A stretch of 64,000 bases of DNA. It comes from Microlunatus capsulatus (GTDB lineage: Bacteria > Actinomycetota > Actinomycetes > Propionibacteriales > Propionibacteriaceae). A program made the translations under genes and the position numbers. The stretch spans positions 4,092,001-4,156,000 of the forward strand of contig NZ_JAGIOB010000001.1 of assembly GCF_017876495.1 (NCBI RefSeq). The letters are read 5' to 3'. Below the pieces are notes generated by a model that worked only from the letters and a program-made list of their open reading frames with translations, was not told where the DNA came from and searched no databases. Numbering within the stretch: the stretch's first letter is position 1; the number at the start of each line of letters is the position of its first letter. Shown here in pieces: positions 26,951 through 37,611 of this stretch.

Positions 26951-28426
26951 ATGGGAGCCGAGGTCGACCAGACCACGTTCACGCGCGAGGACCGCAAGCG
27001 CCACCGGGAGAAGGTCCGCAAGGGCCTGGACGTCCTCGCGCGGATGCTCACCGAGTCCCGCTTCGACTTCGAGCGCCCGATGGTGGGCCTGGAGATCGAG
27101 CTGAACCTCGTCGACGAGCAGTGCGAGCCGGCGATGCGCAACGCCGAGGTGCTGCAGGCCATCGCCGACCCGGCCTTCGTCACCGAGCTGGGCCGGTTCA
27201 ACATCGAGATCAACGTGCCGCCCCGGCGGCTCAGCGAGTCGGGCTTCACCCGCTTCGAGGAGTCGGTGCGGGCGGCGCTGAACGCCGCCGAGCCCAAGGC
27301 GCAGGCGATCGGCGCGCAGACGGTGATGGTCGGCATCCTGCCCACGCTGCGGCCGGAGCACGTGCAGCTCGGCAACCTCAGCGAGAACCCGCGCTACTCC
27401 CTGCTGGACCAGCAGATCTTCGCCGCGCGGGGGGAGGACCTCGAGATCGTCGTCGACGGCGTCGAGCGGCTGCAGATGGTCTCCGACACCATCACCCCCG
27501 AGGCGGCCTGCACCTCGACCCAGGTCCACCTCCAGGTCAGCCCGGACGACTTCGCCGGGTACTGGAACGCCGCGCAGGCCATCGCCGGCGTGCAGGTGGC
27601 GGTGGGGGCCAACTCGCCCTACCTGTTCGGCCGCGAGCTGTACGCGGAGTCGCGGATCCCGCTGTTCGAGCAGAGCACCGATACCCGCCCCGAGGAGCTC
27701 AAGGTGCAGGGCGTCCGGCCGCGGGTGTGGTTCGGCGAGCGCTGGGTGACCTCGATCTTCGACCTCTTCGAGGAGAACTCGCGCTACTTCCCGGCTCTCC
27801 TGCCCATCACCAGCGACGAGGACCCGGCGGCGGTGCTGGACGCCGGCGGTGTGCCCGAGCTCGAGGAGCTCAAGCTGCACAACGGCACGGTCTACCGCTG
27901 GAACCGGCCGGTCTACGACGTCTCCGACGGCGGGCCGCACCTGCGGGTGGAGAACCGCGTGCTGCCGGCCGGGCCGACGGTCGTCGACACCCTCGCCAAC
28001 GCGGCCTTCTTCGCCGGCCTGGTGCGGGCGCTGGCCGACGACGACCGGCCGCTGTGGAGCCAGATGTCGTTCCAGGCGGCGCACGACAACTTCGTCGTCG
28101 GCTCCCGCCACGGCATCGCCGCCGAGCTCTACTGGCCGGGAGTCGGCCACGTCCCGGCCGCCGAGCTGGTGGTGCGCAAGCTGCTGCCGCGCGCGGCGGA
28201 GGGGCTGGCGCTGTGGGGCGTCTCCGACGCCGAGAGCGGGCGGCTGCTGGACATCGTCGAGCGACGCTGCCTGCGGGGGGCCAACGGCGCCACCTGGCAG
28301 ACTGCCGAGGTGCACCGTCGGGAGCGGGCGGGGGAGTCGCGCGAGCAGGCCCTGCGCGGGATGCTCGGCCGCTACCTGGACGGGATGCACAGCAACGAGC
28401 CGGTACACACCTGGGGGACGGACTGA
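26951..28426 (+). CDS. Glutamate-cysteine ligase family (GCS2) protein
   Basis: The 491-residue protein belongs to the GCS2 ATP-dependent ligases: an early VGLEIELNLVD metal/ATP motif, GRFNIEINV, and a C-terminal RVENRVLPAGPT substrate region. Such enzymes join glutamate to an amine such as cysteine; actinomycetes use mycothiol rather than glutathione, so the true substrate is open. ATG 26951 lies after a TAGGAC -10-like hexamer; a GTG at 26945 is also possible. Its stop overlaps the next start (TGATG), forming an operon. Confidence 0.85.
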   Translation: MGAEVDQTTFTREDRKRHREKVRKGLDVLARMLTESRFDFERPMVGLEIELNLVDEQCEPAMRNAEVLQAIADPAFVTELGRFNIEINVPPRRLSESGFTRFEESVRAALNAAEPKAQAIGAQTVMVGILPTLRPEHVQLGNLSENPRYSLLDQQIFAARGEDLEIVVDGVERLQMVSDTITPEAACTSTQVHLQVSPDDFAGYWNAAQAIAGVQVAVGANSPYLFGRELYAESRIPLFEQSTDTRPEELKVQGVRPRVWFGERWVTSIFDLFEENSRYFPALLPITSDEDPAAVLDAGGVPELEELKLHNGTVYRWNRPVYDVSDGGPHLRVENRVLPAGPTVVDTLANAAFFAGLVRALADDDRPLWSQMSFQAAHDNFVVGSRHGIAAELYWPGVGHVPAAELVVRKLLPRAAEGLALWGVSDAESGRLLDIVERRCLRGANGATWQTAEVHRRERAGESREQALRGMLGRYLDGMHSNEPVHTWGTD

Positions 28427-28866
28427 TGGCCGAGACGCAGCAGGCAGAGGGCCCGGCGGCGACGCCGGTCCCGGCCGCGACCGCCGGCGGCGGGTCGACG
28501 CGGGTGATCGTCGTCGGCTACTCGGCCAAGCCCGAGGGGCGGGCCGCGCTGGCCCGGGCCCTGGCCGAGGCGCGCGCCCGCGACGCCGAGGTCGTCGTCG
28601 TGCACACCTCACCCGACGCCGAGCTGGCCGACCTGCGGGCCGAGCTGGCCGCGTCCGGCGTCCCGCACGAGCTCAAGGAGGCCGCGGACGCGCTCGACCC
28701 GGCCGAGGAGCTCATCACCACCGCCGACGCCCGCGACGCCGAGTTCATCGTCATCGGCCTGCGCAAGCGCTCGCCGGTCGGCAAGCTGCTGCTGGGCAGC
28801 AACGCCCAGCGCGTGCTGCTGGACGCGGCCTGCCCGGTGCTGGCCGTCAAGGCCGAGTCGGCCTGA
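28426..28866 (+). CDS. Universal stress protein
   Basis: The 146-residue UspA-fold protein has IVVGYSAKPEGRAAL at its first strand and the ATP-binding pattern G-2x-G-9x-G(S) as GLRKRSPVGKLLLGSNAQRVLLDAACPVLAV. A 25-residue Ala/Pro-rich N-terminal tail is unusual. It is coupled to the GCS2 ligase gene by a TGATG overlap, so the two are made together. Confidence 0.9.
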   Translation: MAETQQAEGPAATPVPAATAGGGSTRVIVVGYSAKPEGRAALARALAEARARDAEVVVVHTSPDAELADLRAELAASGVPHELKEAADALDPAEELITTADARDAEFIVIGLRKRSPVGKLLLGSNAQRVLLDAACPVLAVKAESA

Positions 28867-29120
28867 GCCCGCCGACCGGGGCGGTCGGCCCTGGTCACCC
28901 GCCCGCGCGTCGGCCGACGCGCGGGACCCCCGGAGGACGGGGCCGTCAGGCGCTCGCGCGTACGCTGAGAGACGGTCGTCCGGATGCGAGGCTGAGGGAC
29001 TCTCGGCAGATCCTCAGTGCGCTGTTTGGAGGACCGTGCCAGAATACGTGTCGGAGCTCCTGTTGACATCCACGGGACTCTGCCTGCCCTGTTCCACCTC
29101 GCAAGCCCGAGAGGTTCTTT

Positions 29121-30527
<1,407 letters not shown>

Positions 30528-30567
30528 GGTCCCGGCCGGGTCTCCCGGGTTCGACAGCTGGTGCAGG

Positions 30568-30602
30568 AGGGGCAGGACGCGCTCAGGGCGCGTCCTGCCC
30601 CT
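30568..30602 (+). terminator. Hairpin terminator after rpoD
   Basis: A perfect 15-bp stem (AGGGGCAGGACGCGC / GCGCGTCCTGCCCCT) with a 5-nt loop lies 40 bp past the rpoD stop. Confidence 0.85.
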
Positions 30603-30768
30603 CGCGCCGTCTCCGCCGAATCGCCGGTCGCCTGGTCGTCGCGCTGACCCTGGGGCGCTCCCCTCACCGGCCCGCGCCCGAGAGCATCTCCGTGGGCGTC
30701 GGCAGTGCGTGGAGGATGCTGGAGGGGCGGAGCGCCCCCGGCGCCGAGCCTCGCTCAGCGCGCTCCGG

Positions 30769-31338
30769 TCAGGCAGTGCTCGCGCGACGACGGGCGGCAG
30801 CCCGGAGCGGGGCGTGCGGGCTGAACCGGATCTCGGGCACGACGCCACCGCTCCACTCAGCCTCTCGGATCGCGGCCTCAGCGGCCTGCCTGGTCCGGGG
30901 GTCGAGTCGGTCGACGAACAAGATGCCGTCGAGGTGGTCGGTCTCGTGCTCGATGATCACCGAGAGCCGACCGCGCCCCTCGACGCGGAGGGGCTCGCCG
31001 TGCATCGTGAAGCCGGTGGTGACCACGTGCAGGGGGCGTCGGCAGTCGAAGGGCAGATCGGGGATCGAGAGGCAGCCTTCTGGGCCGACCTGCTCTTCGT
31101 CCCCGATGACCTCGACCTGCGGGTTGACGACGTGGCCGATCTCGCCTTCGACGACGTAGGTGAAGACCCGGAGGCCCACGCCGATCTGCGGTGCTGCGAT
31201 CCCGCCGCCGTTCGCATCGATCATCGTGTCCGTGAGATCGCGGACCAGGTCCCGCAGCTCCTTGTCGAAGTCCACGACCGGCGCCGCCTTCTGCCGCAGG
31301 ATCGGGTCGCCGAAGAGTCGGATCGGTCTGGTGGCCAT
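30769..31338 (-). CDS. def: Peptide deformylase
   Basis: The 189-residue metalloenzyme removes the formyl group from nascent proteins. All three motifs are present: GGGIAAPQ (residues 44-51), EGCLS with metal ligand Cys89, and HETDH (131-135) with two His ligands and the catalytic Glu132. The C-terminal tail is longer than in E. coli and ends basic. ATG start with GGAGG just upstream. Confidence 0.96.
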   Translation of the reverse strand: MATRPIRLFGDPILRQKAAPVVDFDKELRDLVRDLTDTMIDANGGGIAAPQIGVGLRVFTYVVEGEIGHVVNPQVEVIGDEEQVGPEGCLSIPDLPFDCRRPLHVVTTGFTMHGEPLRVEGRGRLSVIIEHETDHLDGILFVDRLDPRTRQAAEAAIREAEWSGGVVPEIRFSPHAPLRAAARRRASTA

Positions 31339-31636
31339 GGTCCTCCATCGTGGGAACGGTGAGCGAGCACGCGTCGAGCGGGGCGACCAAGTCCACCACG
31401 TGGTGAGTCGCGAGGTCCGACGGGGCACAGCGTGACGAAGCGCGGGGGCCGGCGCGATGGGGTCGGATCACGGTCGAGCTGGTCGAGCTGCGCACGCAGC
31501 CGGCCGTGCGCCACCGTGACGGTCGTGCCCACGCCGCCGAGGTCGACGTGCCGGCCGGTGACGGGGGCACTGCGCCGCTTCCTCGTCCGGGCGCTGCCTG
31601 CCTCTCGACGTCGAGCGGCGTGAGAGGGTTTCGTCC

Positions 31637-32665
31637 ATGCACATCGGCGTCGACAGCTTTGTCTCCGAGGTCACGGACCCGAAGACCGACCACGTCGTCG
31701 GTCCCGTCGAGCGGATGGAACACCTGCTCGAGGAGATCGCGCTGGCCGACCAGGTCGGTCTGTACTCGTTCGGCATCGGGGAGCACCACCGCCACGAGTA
31801 CTACGACTCGGCACCGCCCGTCATCCTCGCCGCTGCGGCCGCACGGACGCAGCGCATCCGGCTCGGCAGCGCGGTGAAGGTGTTGAGTGCCGACGACCCG
31901 GTACGCGTCTTCCAGCAGTTCGCGACGCTCGACCTGATCTCGGGCGGCCGGGTCGACCTCGTCGTCGGGCGCGGGTCGTTCACGGAGTCGTTCCCGCTGT
32001 TCGGCCTCGACCTCGCCGACTACGACGCGCTCTTCGAGGAGAAGCTCGGGCTGCTCCTCCAGCTGCGCGACGACGTCGAGGTCACGTGGTCGGGTCAGTT
32101 CCGTCCGCCGCTGGTCGAGCAGGGCGTCTTCCCGCGCCCCGTGCAGGACCCGCTGCCGATCTGGGTCGGTGTCGGCGGGACGCCCCAGTCCTTCGTGCGC
32201 GCCGGTTTGCTCGGGCTACCGCTGATGGTCGCGATCATCGGCGGCGAACCCCGTCAGTTCGCACCGCTGATCGACCTGTACCGGCGGGCGGGTGCCCACG
32301 CGGGCCACCCACCCGAGCAGCTGCAGGTCGGGCTGCACGTCTTCGGCTACGTCGGCGAGAGCACCCAGGCGGCCGCCGACACGATCTACCCCGGGTGGCA
32401 CAAGATGTTCACCGCGGTCTCCCGGGAGCGCGGGTTCGCCGCGCCGAGCCGTGCGCAGTTCGACGCCACCGCCGGCCCGGATGGCGCCTTCTTCATGGGT
32501 GATCCCCGGACCGTCGCGGACAAGATCCGGCGCATCGCCGCACAGGTCGGCGGGGTCGACCGCCTCTCGTTGCAGATGACGAACCCGCTGCTCGCCCACG
32601 ACGACCTGCTGCGCGGCATCGAACTGCTCGGCACCGAGGTCGCGCCCCTGGTCGCCGACGTCTGA
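31637..32665 (+). CDS. LLM-class (luciferase-like) flavin-dependent oxidoreductase
   Basis: The 342-residue protein is a bacterial-luciferase-type TIM barrel using reduced FMN or F420. Typical segments are FGIGEHHRHEYYDSAPPVILAAAAART, RIRLGSAVKVLSADDPVRVFQQFATLDLISGGRVDLVVGRGSF and DPLPIWVGVGGTPQS. The substrate is unknown. ATG start with GAGAGGG upstream. The 298 bp before it, back to the deformylase gene, contain no gene I can support. Confidence 0.9.
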   Translation: MHIGVDSFVSEVTDPKTDHVVGPVERMEHLLEEIALADQVGLYSFGIGEHHRHEYYDSAPPVILAAAAARTQRIRLGSAVKVLSADDPVRVFQQFATLDLISGGRVDLVVGRGSFTESFPLFGLDLADYDALFEEKLGLLLQLRDDVEVTWSGQFRPPLVEQGVFPRPVQDPLPIWVGVGGTPQSFVRAGLLGLPLMVAIIGGEPRQFAPLIDLYRRAGAHAGHPPEQLQVGLHVFGYVGESTQAAADTIYPGWHKMFTAVSRERGFAAPSRAQFDATAGPDGAFFMGDPRTVADKIRRIAAQVGGVDRLSLQMTNPLLAHDDLLRGIELLGTEVAPLVADV

Positions 32666-32873
32666 CCGGGATCGGGCGGGACTCGCTCCGGCTGACCGGC
32701 TGTGTCCCGTCCACCGTCGTCGCCCGCCGACCCTCGCGCGGAGCACGGCAGCAGCTGAGCCTGGTGCGCGGTGAGCACGTCGCGGATCCGCCCGGTCACC
32801 CGACCGGTCCTGCTCGCCCTCACACCGCACCGGCGCTCGGGTCGAGGGCGCTCGGGGAGCGCAGGCGTCTCTC

Positions 32874-33491
32874 TCAGCAGGACTGGGTGGCGGTCTGGAC
32901 CGAGGCCGCCGCGCCGGTCGCGGTCGAGGTCGCGTCGACCCGGGGGACGGGCTTGCGCCCTTCCTCCGGCATGGCGTCCAGGATGACCTCGCCCTGGTAG
33001 AGGGTGTTGACCTCGTCTCCCACGGGGGTGTCGGCCATGACGATGAGCCCTCGCACACCGACGAAGCCTCGGGTCCCACCGGTGGGGGCGTGGGTGCACC
33101 CGCCGCTGATCAGGCGCCCGTTCTCCCGCAGGTAGGTCCAGCTGATGTAGTCGCTGTTGAGGGTGCCGCACCGCTTCGTGCCGGCGACCAGGCAGCCGCG
33201 GAAGGACTCGGTGCCCTTCTGGATGATCGTGGTCGGGGTGTTGTAGTAGTCCTGCGCACGGGTCGGGGGGATGGTCCAGGTGCCCTCCAGGTCACCGGTC
33301 GCGGCGTACTCCCCGGTGTTCGCGTTGGTGAGGGTGAGGAGGCCGCTGACGTGGACCGTCTGCGGTGGGCGGACGGGTCGGCTGTCGTCGCCGAGGGCGG
33401 GCGTGGCGGGGATGGTGGCCGCGGCGAAGCAGGCGGCGGTGGTGGCGGCGGCGGCGAGTGCCGTGGTCGTGCGGCGGGGACGAACGGGCAT
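32874..33491 (-). CDS. Secreted protein of unknown function
   Basis: The 205-residue precursor has a Sec signal peptide (basic start, Ala-rich core, cleavage near ATPALGDD). The mature part is Thr/Gly-rich with several Cys (GCL, RCG, GCT, final Cys), compatible with disulfides outside the cell, and a GTWTIPPTRAQDYYNTP stretch. No family was recognised with confidence. ATG start has GAGGAG upstream. Confidence 0.65.
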   Translation of the reverse strand: MPVRPRRTTTALAAAATTAACFAAATIPATPALGDDSRPVRPPQTVHVSGLLTLTNANTGEYAATGDLEGTWTIPPTRAQDYYNTPTTIIQKGTESFRGCLVAGTKRCGTLNSDYISWTYLRENGRLISGGCTHAPTGGTRGFVGVRGLIVMADTPVGDEVNTLYQGEVILDAMPEEGRKPVPRVDATSTATGAAASVQTATQSC

Positions 33492-33727
33492 GGGGAGCTC
33501 CTCGGGTGGTGGGCGTCCCGTCGGTGGTTCCGACCCGGACAGCGTTTTCACCTTTCACCTGGTGCTGGGGCCCACGCCACCTCCAGGAACTACGCAAAGT
33601 TGCGTAGCTCCTCGGTCGGAGGACGACCGGCAGCATCACCGAGCAGGGCTGCGCGGCGTGCAGGAACGGTCCCAGGTGGAGCGCACGGGTGGTCGGCCGG
33701 CGCGCCTCGTGGGTCCGGTCGGGCAGC

Positions 33728-34594
33728 TCAGGGAGCACGGGGCGGGGTCGGGCCCGCGCTCGTCCTCACGGCTGGCCGGACCGGGCCGCGGTAGTCGCCC
33801 GAGCCCGTGACCGTCAGGTGGTCCGTCGCGAGGACAGGGGTGGTCGTGCCCGTGATGTGCAGGACCCGGACGGCGTTGAGGCGGTCCCGGACACCCAGAC
33901 GGCGGTAGGCGTTCTCGAGGTGCTTCTCGACGGTGCGTGGGCTGCAGGCCAGCTCCCTGGCCGCACGACGGATGGTGGTGCCCTCGGCCATCAGCTGGAG
34001 GACGGCCAGCTCTCGACCGGTCAGCCCCAGGTCGGCGGCAGCAGCGGGCCTCGTCATCCGCTGCATCACCGCGACCTGGTGGTCGAGGGCAGCGAGCGAT
34101 CGTTGGACCACCTGGGCGACCACGAGGTCGTCGTCGCTGAAGTCTGACCCACCGCGGGCCAGCACGAAGGCCCGGTGCGTGGGACCGTGCTGCCGGTAGA
34201 CGACCGAGAGCTGGTGCTCCATCGCCATCGCAGCGAGTGCGCGCTCGAGGGGCAGCCGACGGCGTCGCGCGAGGATGCGGGTCGGGACACGTGCGGTGGT
34301 CTGCGGCCGCAGGTCGCCGGTGACCCGGAACCACTGCAGCAACGCGTGGGTGTCGAACAGCTCACCGGTCAGCCAGCGGTCGAGCGTCTCCTGCTCGATC
34401 TGGGGTATCTCTGCCGGGTCCATGACCATCCCGAACGACCCGTCCGGGTCGAACCAGTCCCACGAGGAACCGGAGACGTCGAAGGTCTGGCTCAGCGAGG
34501 TGAGGAGGGCCGCCACGGGCATGACGGGGCTCGGGCCGCGCATCAGGTCGACGACCTCGCCGAGCCAGTGCGCACTTCGGGTGGCGACGTCCAT
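33728..34594 (-). CDS. LuxR-family transcriptional regulator
   Basis: The 288-residue protein has a GAF-like N-terminal sensing region (residues 1-180, with no recognisable phospho-acceptor) and a C-terminal LuxR helix-turn-helix (LTGRELAVLQLMAEGTTIRRAARELACSPRTVEKHLENAYRRLGVRDR). It lies between two secreted-protein genes, one or both of which may be its targets; that is only inference. Confidence 0.85.
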   Translation of the reverse strand: MDVATRSAHWLGEVVDLMRGPSPVMPVAALLTSLSQTFDVSGSSWDWFDPDGSFGMVMDPAEIPQIEQETLDRWLTGELFDTHALLQWFRVTGDLRPQTTARVPTRILARRRRLPLERALAAMAMEHQLSVVYRQHGPTHRAFVLARGGSDFSDDDLVVAQVVQRSLAALDHQVAVMQRMTRPAAAADLGLTGRELAVLQLMAEGTTIRRAARELACSPRTVEKHLENAYRRLGVRDRLNAVRVLHITGTTTPVLATDHLTVTGSGDYRGPVRPAVRTSAGPTPPRAP

Positions 34595-34817
34595 GGCAGC
34601 TCCTCAGAGCCAACGTAGACCGCGCCGACCGCGGACGGCCAGGAGCCGCGGGCCGTCCTCGCGGCGGACTCGCTGACCGGCTGGTGGCGGTGGCCGTCGT
34701 CGCGTCTCCCGGTGAGCGGGCGAGGGGAGCGTCTAGCTGTGCCGACGGTCCCGCCCTGAACCGGCCCGCCACCGCGCAGGGGTGCGAGGCGGGCCGCTCC
34801 CGGCGTGCGTCGCGGAG

Positions 34818-36806
34818 CTACGGCCTGGCGGGCTGGATCAGCTGGAACAGGGCCCAGCCGGTCCTCACCCGGGTGTCCTCGATGCCGGTGAAGCCTTCGC
34901 CCGGGTTGAGGACGTCGGGGCCGAAGTCGACGTCGGGGTCGTCGGCAGTGCCGCCGACCTTGTCGCGGCCGACCCCGTAGAGCAGCGGGAAGTTGCCGCC
35001 CTGGTCCATCAGGTTCAGCACGGTGTTGAACTGGTCGACGTGCCAGTTGCCGAGGTAGTGACCGGCTTCGTGGGAGGCGATGTTGCCGAGCGCGGTACCG
35101 AGGAACTTGGTGCGGTTGCTGGTCGGCTTCAGGTAGGTGTTCAGCGAGTAGGGCACCCCGGCAGGCTCGGAGACCAGGTCGAGCAGGATGAGGGCGGTCT
35201 CCTCGGTGTCGAAGTTGCCCGGGTCGATGGACTGGGCGATGCCGATGGTCTCGACCCCGGACTCGGCGACGGTACCGCCGACGATGAGTCGGCTCACGTT
35301 GCGCTTCCCGAACGGGTCGGCATGGTCGCGGCTGTTGAGGATCTTCACCTTGACCCCGGTGCCGGCGAAGTCACGCTTCAGGTTCTCGGTCACGGTGGCG
35401 ACGATGCGGTCGATGAGGGCGCTCTGCTGGGAGGCCGGCAGACCCCAGCGGCCGAGGAACGCCGACAGGGGTGACAGCTGACGGACACCCGGTCCGCCGT
35501 ACATCGCGGTGTTGACCCGGGCCCCGTTGAAGTCGAGGAAGATCGTCTGGGTGGCCTTCTTCGCCTCGGTGCCGGGCCGGTACACCTCGAGGGTGACGTC
35601 GTAGTTCCCGCCGCGTCCGGTGGTCGCCACGTAGTAGCGCCCAGAGGTGGCTGCGACGTGGTCGGCGACGGCGTTGCCGCCACCGGCGAGCGGTGACGTC
35701 GCCGGGTAGATGCTGGAGGCGTCCTGGGTGGAGCCGAACACCTCCTGCCGCGCCGGGTCGTAGAAGGCGATGCGGGTGGCGGCGCCGGCAGCAGAGCTGC
35801 TGAGCACGTCACCGGCCCGCAGGGTGACCGCGTAGTAGTCGATGTCGCCGGCGTCCAGCCCGAAGGTGGCGGTGTAGCGGCCCTCGGTGCCGACCCCCTC
35901 CCCGCTGCCGGAGTCGAACGGGTCCTCGGGCAACGACGGCAGACCGACGACGGAGACGAAGTAGTCGCCCGCCACCGGCACCGGGAACGTCAGGTAGCTG
36001 TCGAGGCTGTCCTCGCCCTCGTCGTCGTTGAAGCCGACCAGCTCACCCCGGGCGTCCCAGACGAGCAGCAGGGTGTCGAACGCGTCCTCGGGGTCGTCGC
36101 TGCCGGAGGTGGTCAGGTCCACCGACAGCACGGCGCCCGCTCTGAGGCCGCGGAGGGCGTAGAAGTCGAAGTCACCGGTCTTGTCACCCTTCGAGCCGTG
36201 CGGCCCGTCGCCGATCGTGCCGGTGGTGCGCACCTGCCCGCCCGCGGGCAGCGTCACGTTCTTCGCCAGCCGGATGGACCCGTCGTCCTCCTTGTTCGCC
36301 GCCCGGGCCACGGGTGCCGGGGCGGCCGCCAAGGTGCCGAGGATGCGGGCGGCCGCGCGTTTCCCGCGAGCCGACCCGAACCGGGTGATCCGCTGGGCGG
36401 TGGCGGCGGTGTCGTTGCTGCCGCGCAGCTCATCCGGTTCGAGCTCGTCGACGACGAGCGGGGTGACGACCTTCGCTGCGGCGAGCCTGCGGTGCTCCAC
36501 CCGCGCGGTGCGGGTCTTCGACTGGGCCGTGATCCGCTGCTTCCACCCGTACAGGTTCGACTGGGAGGGGTCGGGGAGCAGGGACGCCATCGGGTTGGTC
36601 TGCGCCGCACCGGCGCTCTTGCGGGTGATCCGGTCGGTCTTCGGCACCTGCTGGAGACCGAGCTGGCGGCTCAGCCGACCCTCGCCGGGTCGGGCCGGGG
36701 CCGGGGGACCGGGTGCGGCGGCGGCGGGTGGGAGGGCCAGCACCGTGAGTGAGCCCGCCACCAGGGCTGCCACCGCCCAGCCACCACGTCGTGTCCGCAT
36801 CCTCAT
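34818..36806 (-). CDS. Secreted metzincin-type zinc metalloprotease with PPC domains
   Basis: The 662-residue precursor has a signal peptide (cleavage near PPAAAAPG), then two prepeptidase-like C-terminal (PPC) beta domains in the middle (around residues 200-320 and 325-420, with FDFYALRGLRAGAVLSVDL and IDYYAVTLRAGDVLS). A protease domain follows with zinc motif HEAGHYLGNWH (His579, Glu580, His583, His589) and a Met-turn NLMDQ (Met600). HExxHxxGxxH plus a Met-turn defines metzincins. Placing PPC domains before the protease is unusual, as they normally follow it. Confidence 0.85.
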   Translation of the reverse strand: MRMRTRRGGWAVAALVAGSLTVLALPPAAAAPGPPAPARPGEGRLSRQLGLQQVPKTDRITRKSAGAAQTNPMASLLPDPSQSNLYGWKQRITAQSKTRTARVEHRRLAAAKVVTPLVVDELEPDELRGSNDTAATAQRITRFGSARGKRAAARILGTLAAAPAPVARAANKEDDGSIRLAKNVTLPAGGQVRTTGTIGDGPHGSKGDKTGDFDFYALRGLRAGAVLSVDLTTSGSDDPEDAFDTLLLVWDARGELVGFNDDEGEDSLDSYLTFPVPVAGDYFVSVVGLPSLPEDPFDSGSGEGVGTEGRYTATFGLDAGDIDYYAVTLRAGDVLSSSAAGAATRIAFYDPARQEVFGSTQDASSIYPATSPLAGGGNAVADHVAATSGRYYVATTGRGGNYDVTLEVYRPGTEAKKATQTIFLDFNGARVNTAMYGGPGVRQLSPLSAFLGRWGLPASQQSALIDRIVATVTENLKRDFAGTGVKVKILNSRDHADPFGKRNVSRLIVGGTVAESGVETIGIAQSIDPGNFDTEETALILLDLVSEPAGVPYSLNTYLKPTSNRTKFLGTALGNIASHEAGHYLGNWHVDQFNTVLNLMDQGGNFPLLYGVGRDKVGGTADDPDVDFGPDVLNPGEGFTGIEDTRVRTGWALFQLIQPARP

Positions 36807-36959
36807 GCTCGTCCCCCTCTGTCGGCCCGAGTCGGCTCGGGCTCAAACTAGGGGCCGGCGCTCAGCGCTGAACAGAGCCAGCAGCGGACTGGTGACGCAG
36901 TCGTGACCAAAAGCATCACGAGGTGATCCGGCCTGTCAGGGCGCCCTGGAACGGCGCCT

Positions 36960-37125
36960 GGCCGAGCGGCCGAGCGGCCGAGCAGCCAGCCGCGCTCGTC
37001 AGCGGACTGGTCCGAGCGGATCGTCGACGAGGCGGTGGACGCATCTCCTGGTGGCGCCGGGGGTGGTGGTCGCAGGGACGCCCGGGGTGCGAGGTCAGCC
37101 TGGAGAGGTGGTCACCACTCCACCG
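36960..37125 (-). pseudogene. Remnant related to the GNAT gene 5' region at 57 kb
   Basis: The DNA from about 36996 (CGCTCGTCAGCGGACTGGT) to 37110 is clearly related to 57036-57165, the first codons and upstream region of the intact GNAT gene. Shared blocks include CTCCTGGTGGCGC and the TGCGAGGTCA segment. The rest of the gene is absent and frame is lost. The order (gene start, spacer, then a repeat-like site) matches the cassette at 56.5-57.25 kb. Confidence 0.55.
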
Positions 37126-37183
37126 TGGTCATCGACCCTCGCAGTACCGCCTGCGGCCGTCCGGGGACGACTCTCGTGCGGGT
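37126..37183 (+). repeat. Degenerate cassette-type repeat site
   Basis: CATCGACCCTCGCAG and GGACGACTCTCGTGCGGG (37166-37183) resemble the 28-bp cassette repeat (GGACGACCCTCGTGCGGG). It may mark the decayed left edge of the array; confidence is limited because only about 18 bp match. Confidence 0.4.
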
Positions 37184-37217
37184 CCACCCACGAGCCGGCC
37201 GGGTGACGGCACACCGT

Positions 37218-37510
37218 GCGGTCTGACGCTGCCCGGGCGATGAGCACCGCTCGAGGATCCTCCTCGTCCCTCGACCAGCACGGACCAGTCGGCCCGTCTC
37301 GTGCAGGGCCTGCCGACCGCAGTTGAGCGGAGACCTCGTCCAGGTCGAACAGGTGGGGGTCGAGCGGGACGTCGTACCCCGAGCGGCGACAGGTCGGAGC
37401 GAGATCGTGGGTGCCGACGCCGGCTCGAGAGGCGACCAGCAGGTGACCGCCTGGATGCAGCACGCGCACGCCCTCGGCAAAGATGCGCGGCAGCCTGGCC
37501 GATGTCCTGG
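37218..37510 (-). pseudogene. SAM-dependent methyltransferase remnant
   Basis: One frame reads RIFAEGVRVLHPGGHLLVAS, typical of the end of a class I methyltransferase core (motif III/IV), then YDVPLDPHLFDLDEVSAQLRSAG and EEDPRAVLIARA from the C-terminal part. The N-terminal SAM-binding motif is missing, and the phrase between the last two blocks is read through a local frame change. I see no intact start. Confidence 0.55.
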
Positions 37511-37611
37511 TGTCCGCCGTCAGCGAGCTGGTTGGTCGAGGTGTCCACCGACCCCGCGGCTGCGACAAGGCCGGGTCCCACGAGGAGCGCGCGGGCTCCA
37601 CCCGCAGGACC

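Noticed and set aside
29063-29095. Consensus promoter (TTGACA) directly before rpoD
   Set aside because: No convincing -10 hexamer at 16-18 bp spacing follows, and the hexamer lies inside the possible leader ORF.
31340-31636. MarR-like remnant upstream of the luciferase-like gene
   Set aside because: Frames in this 297-bp spacer show no conserved motif.
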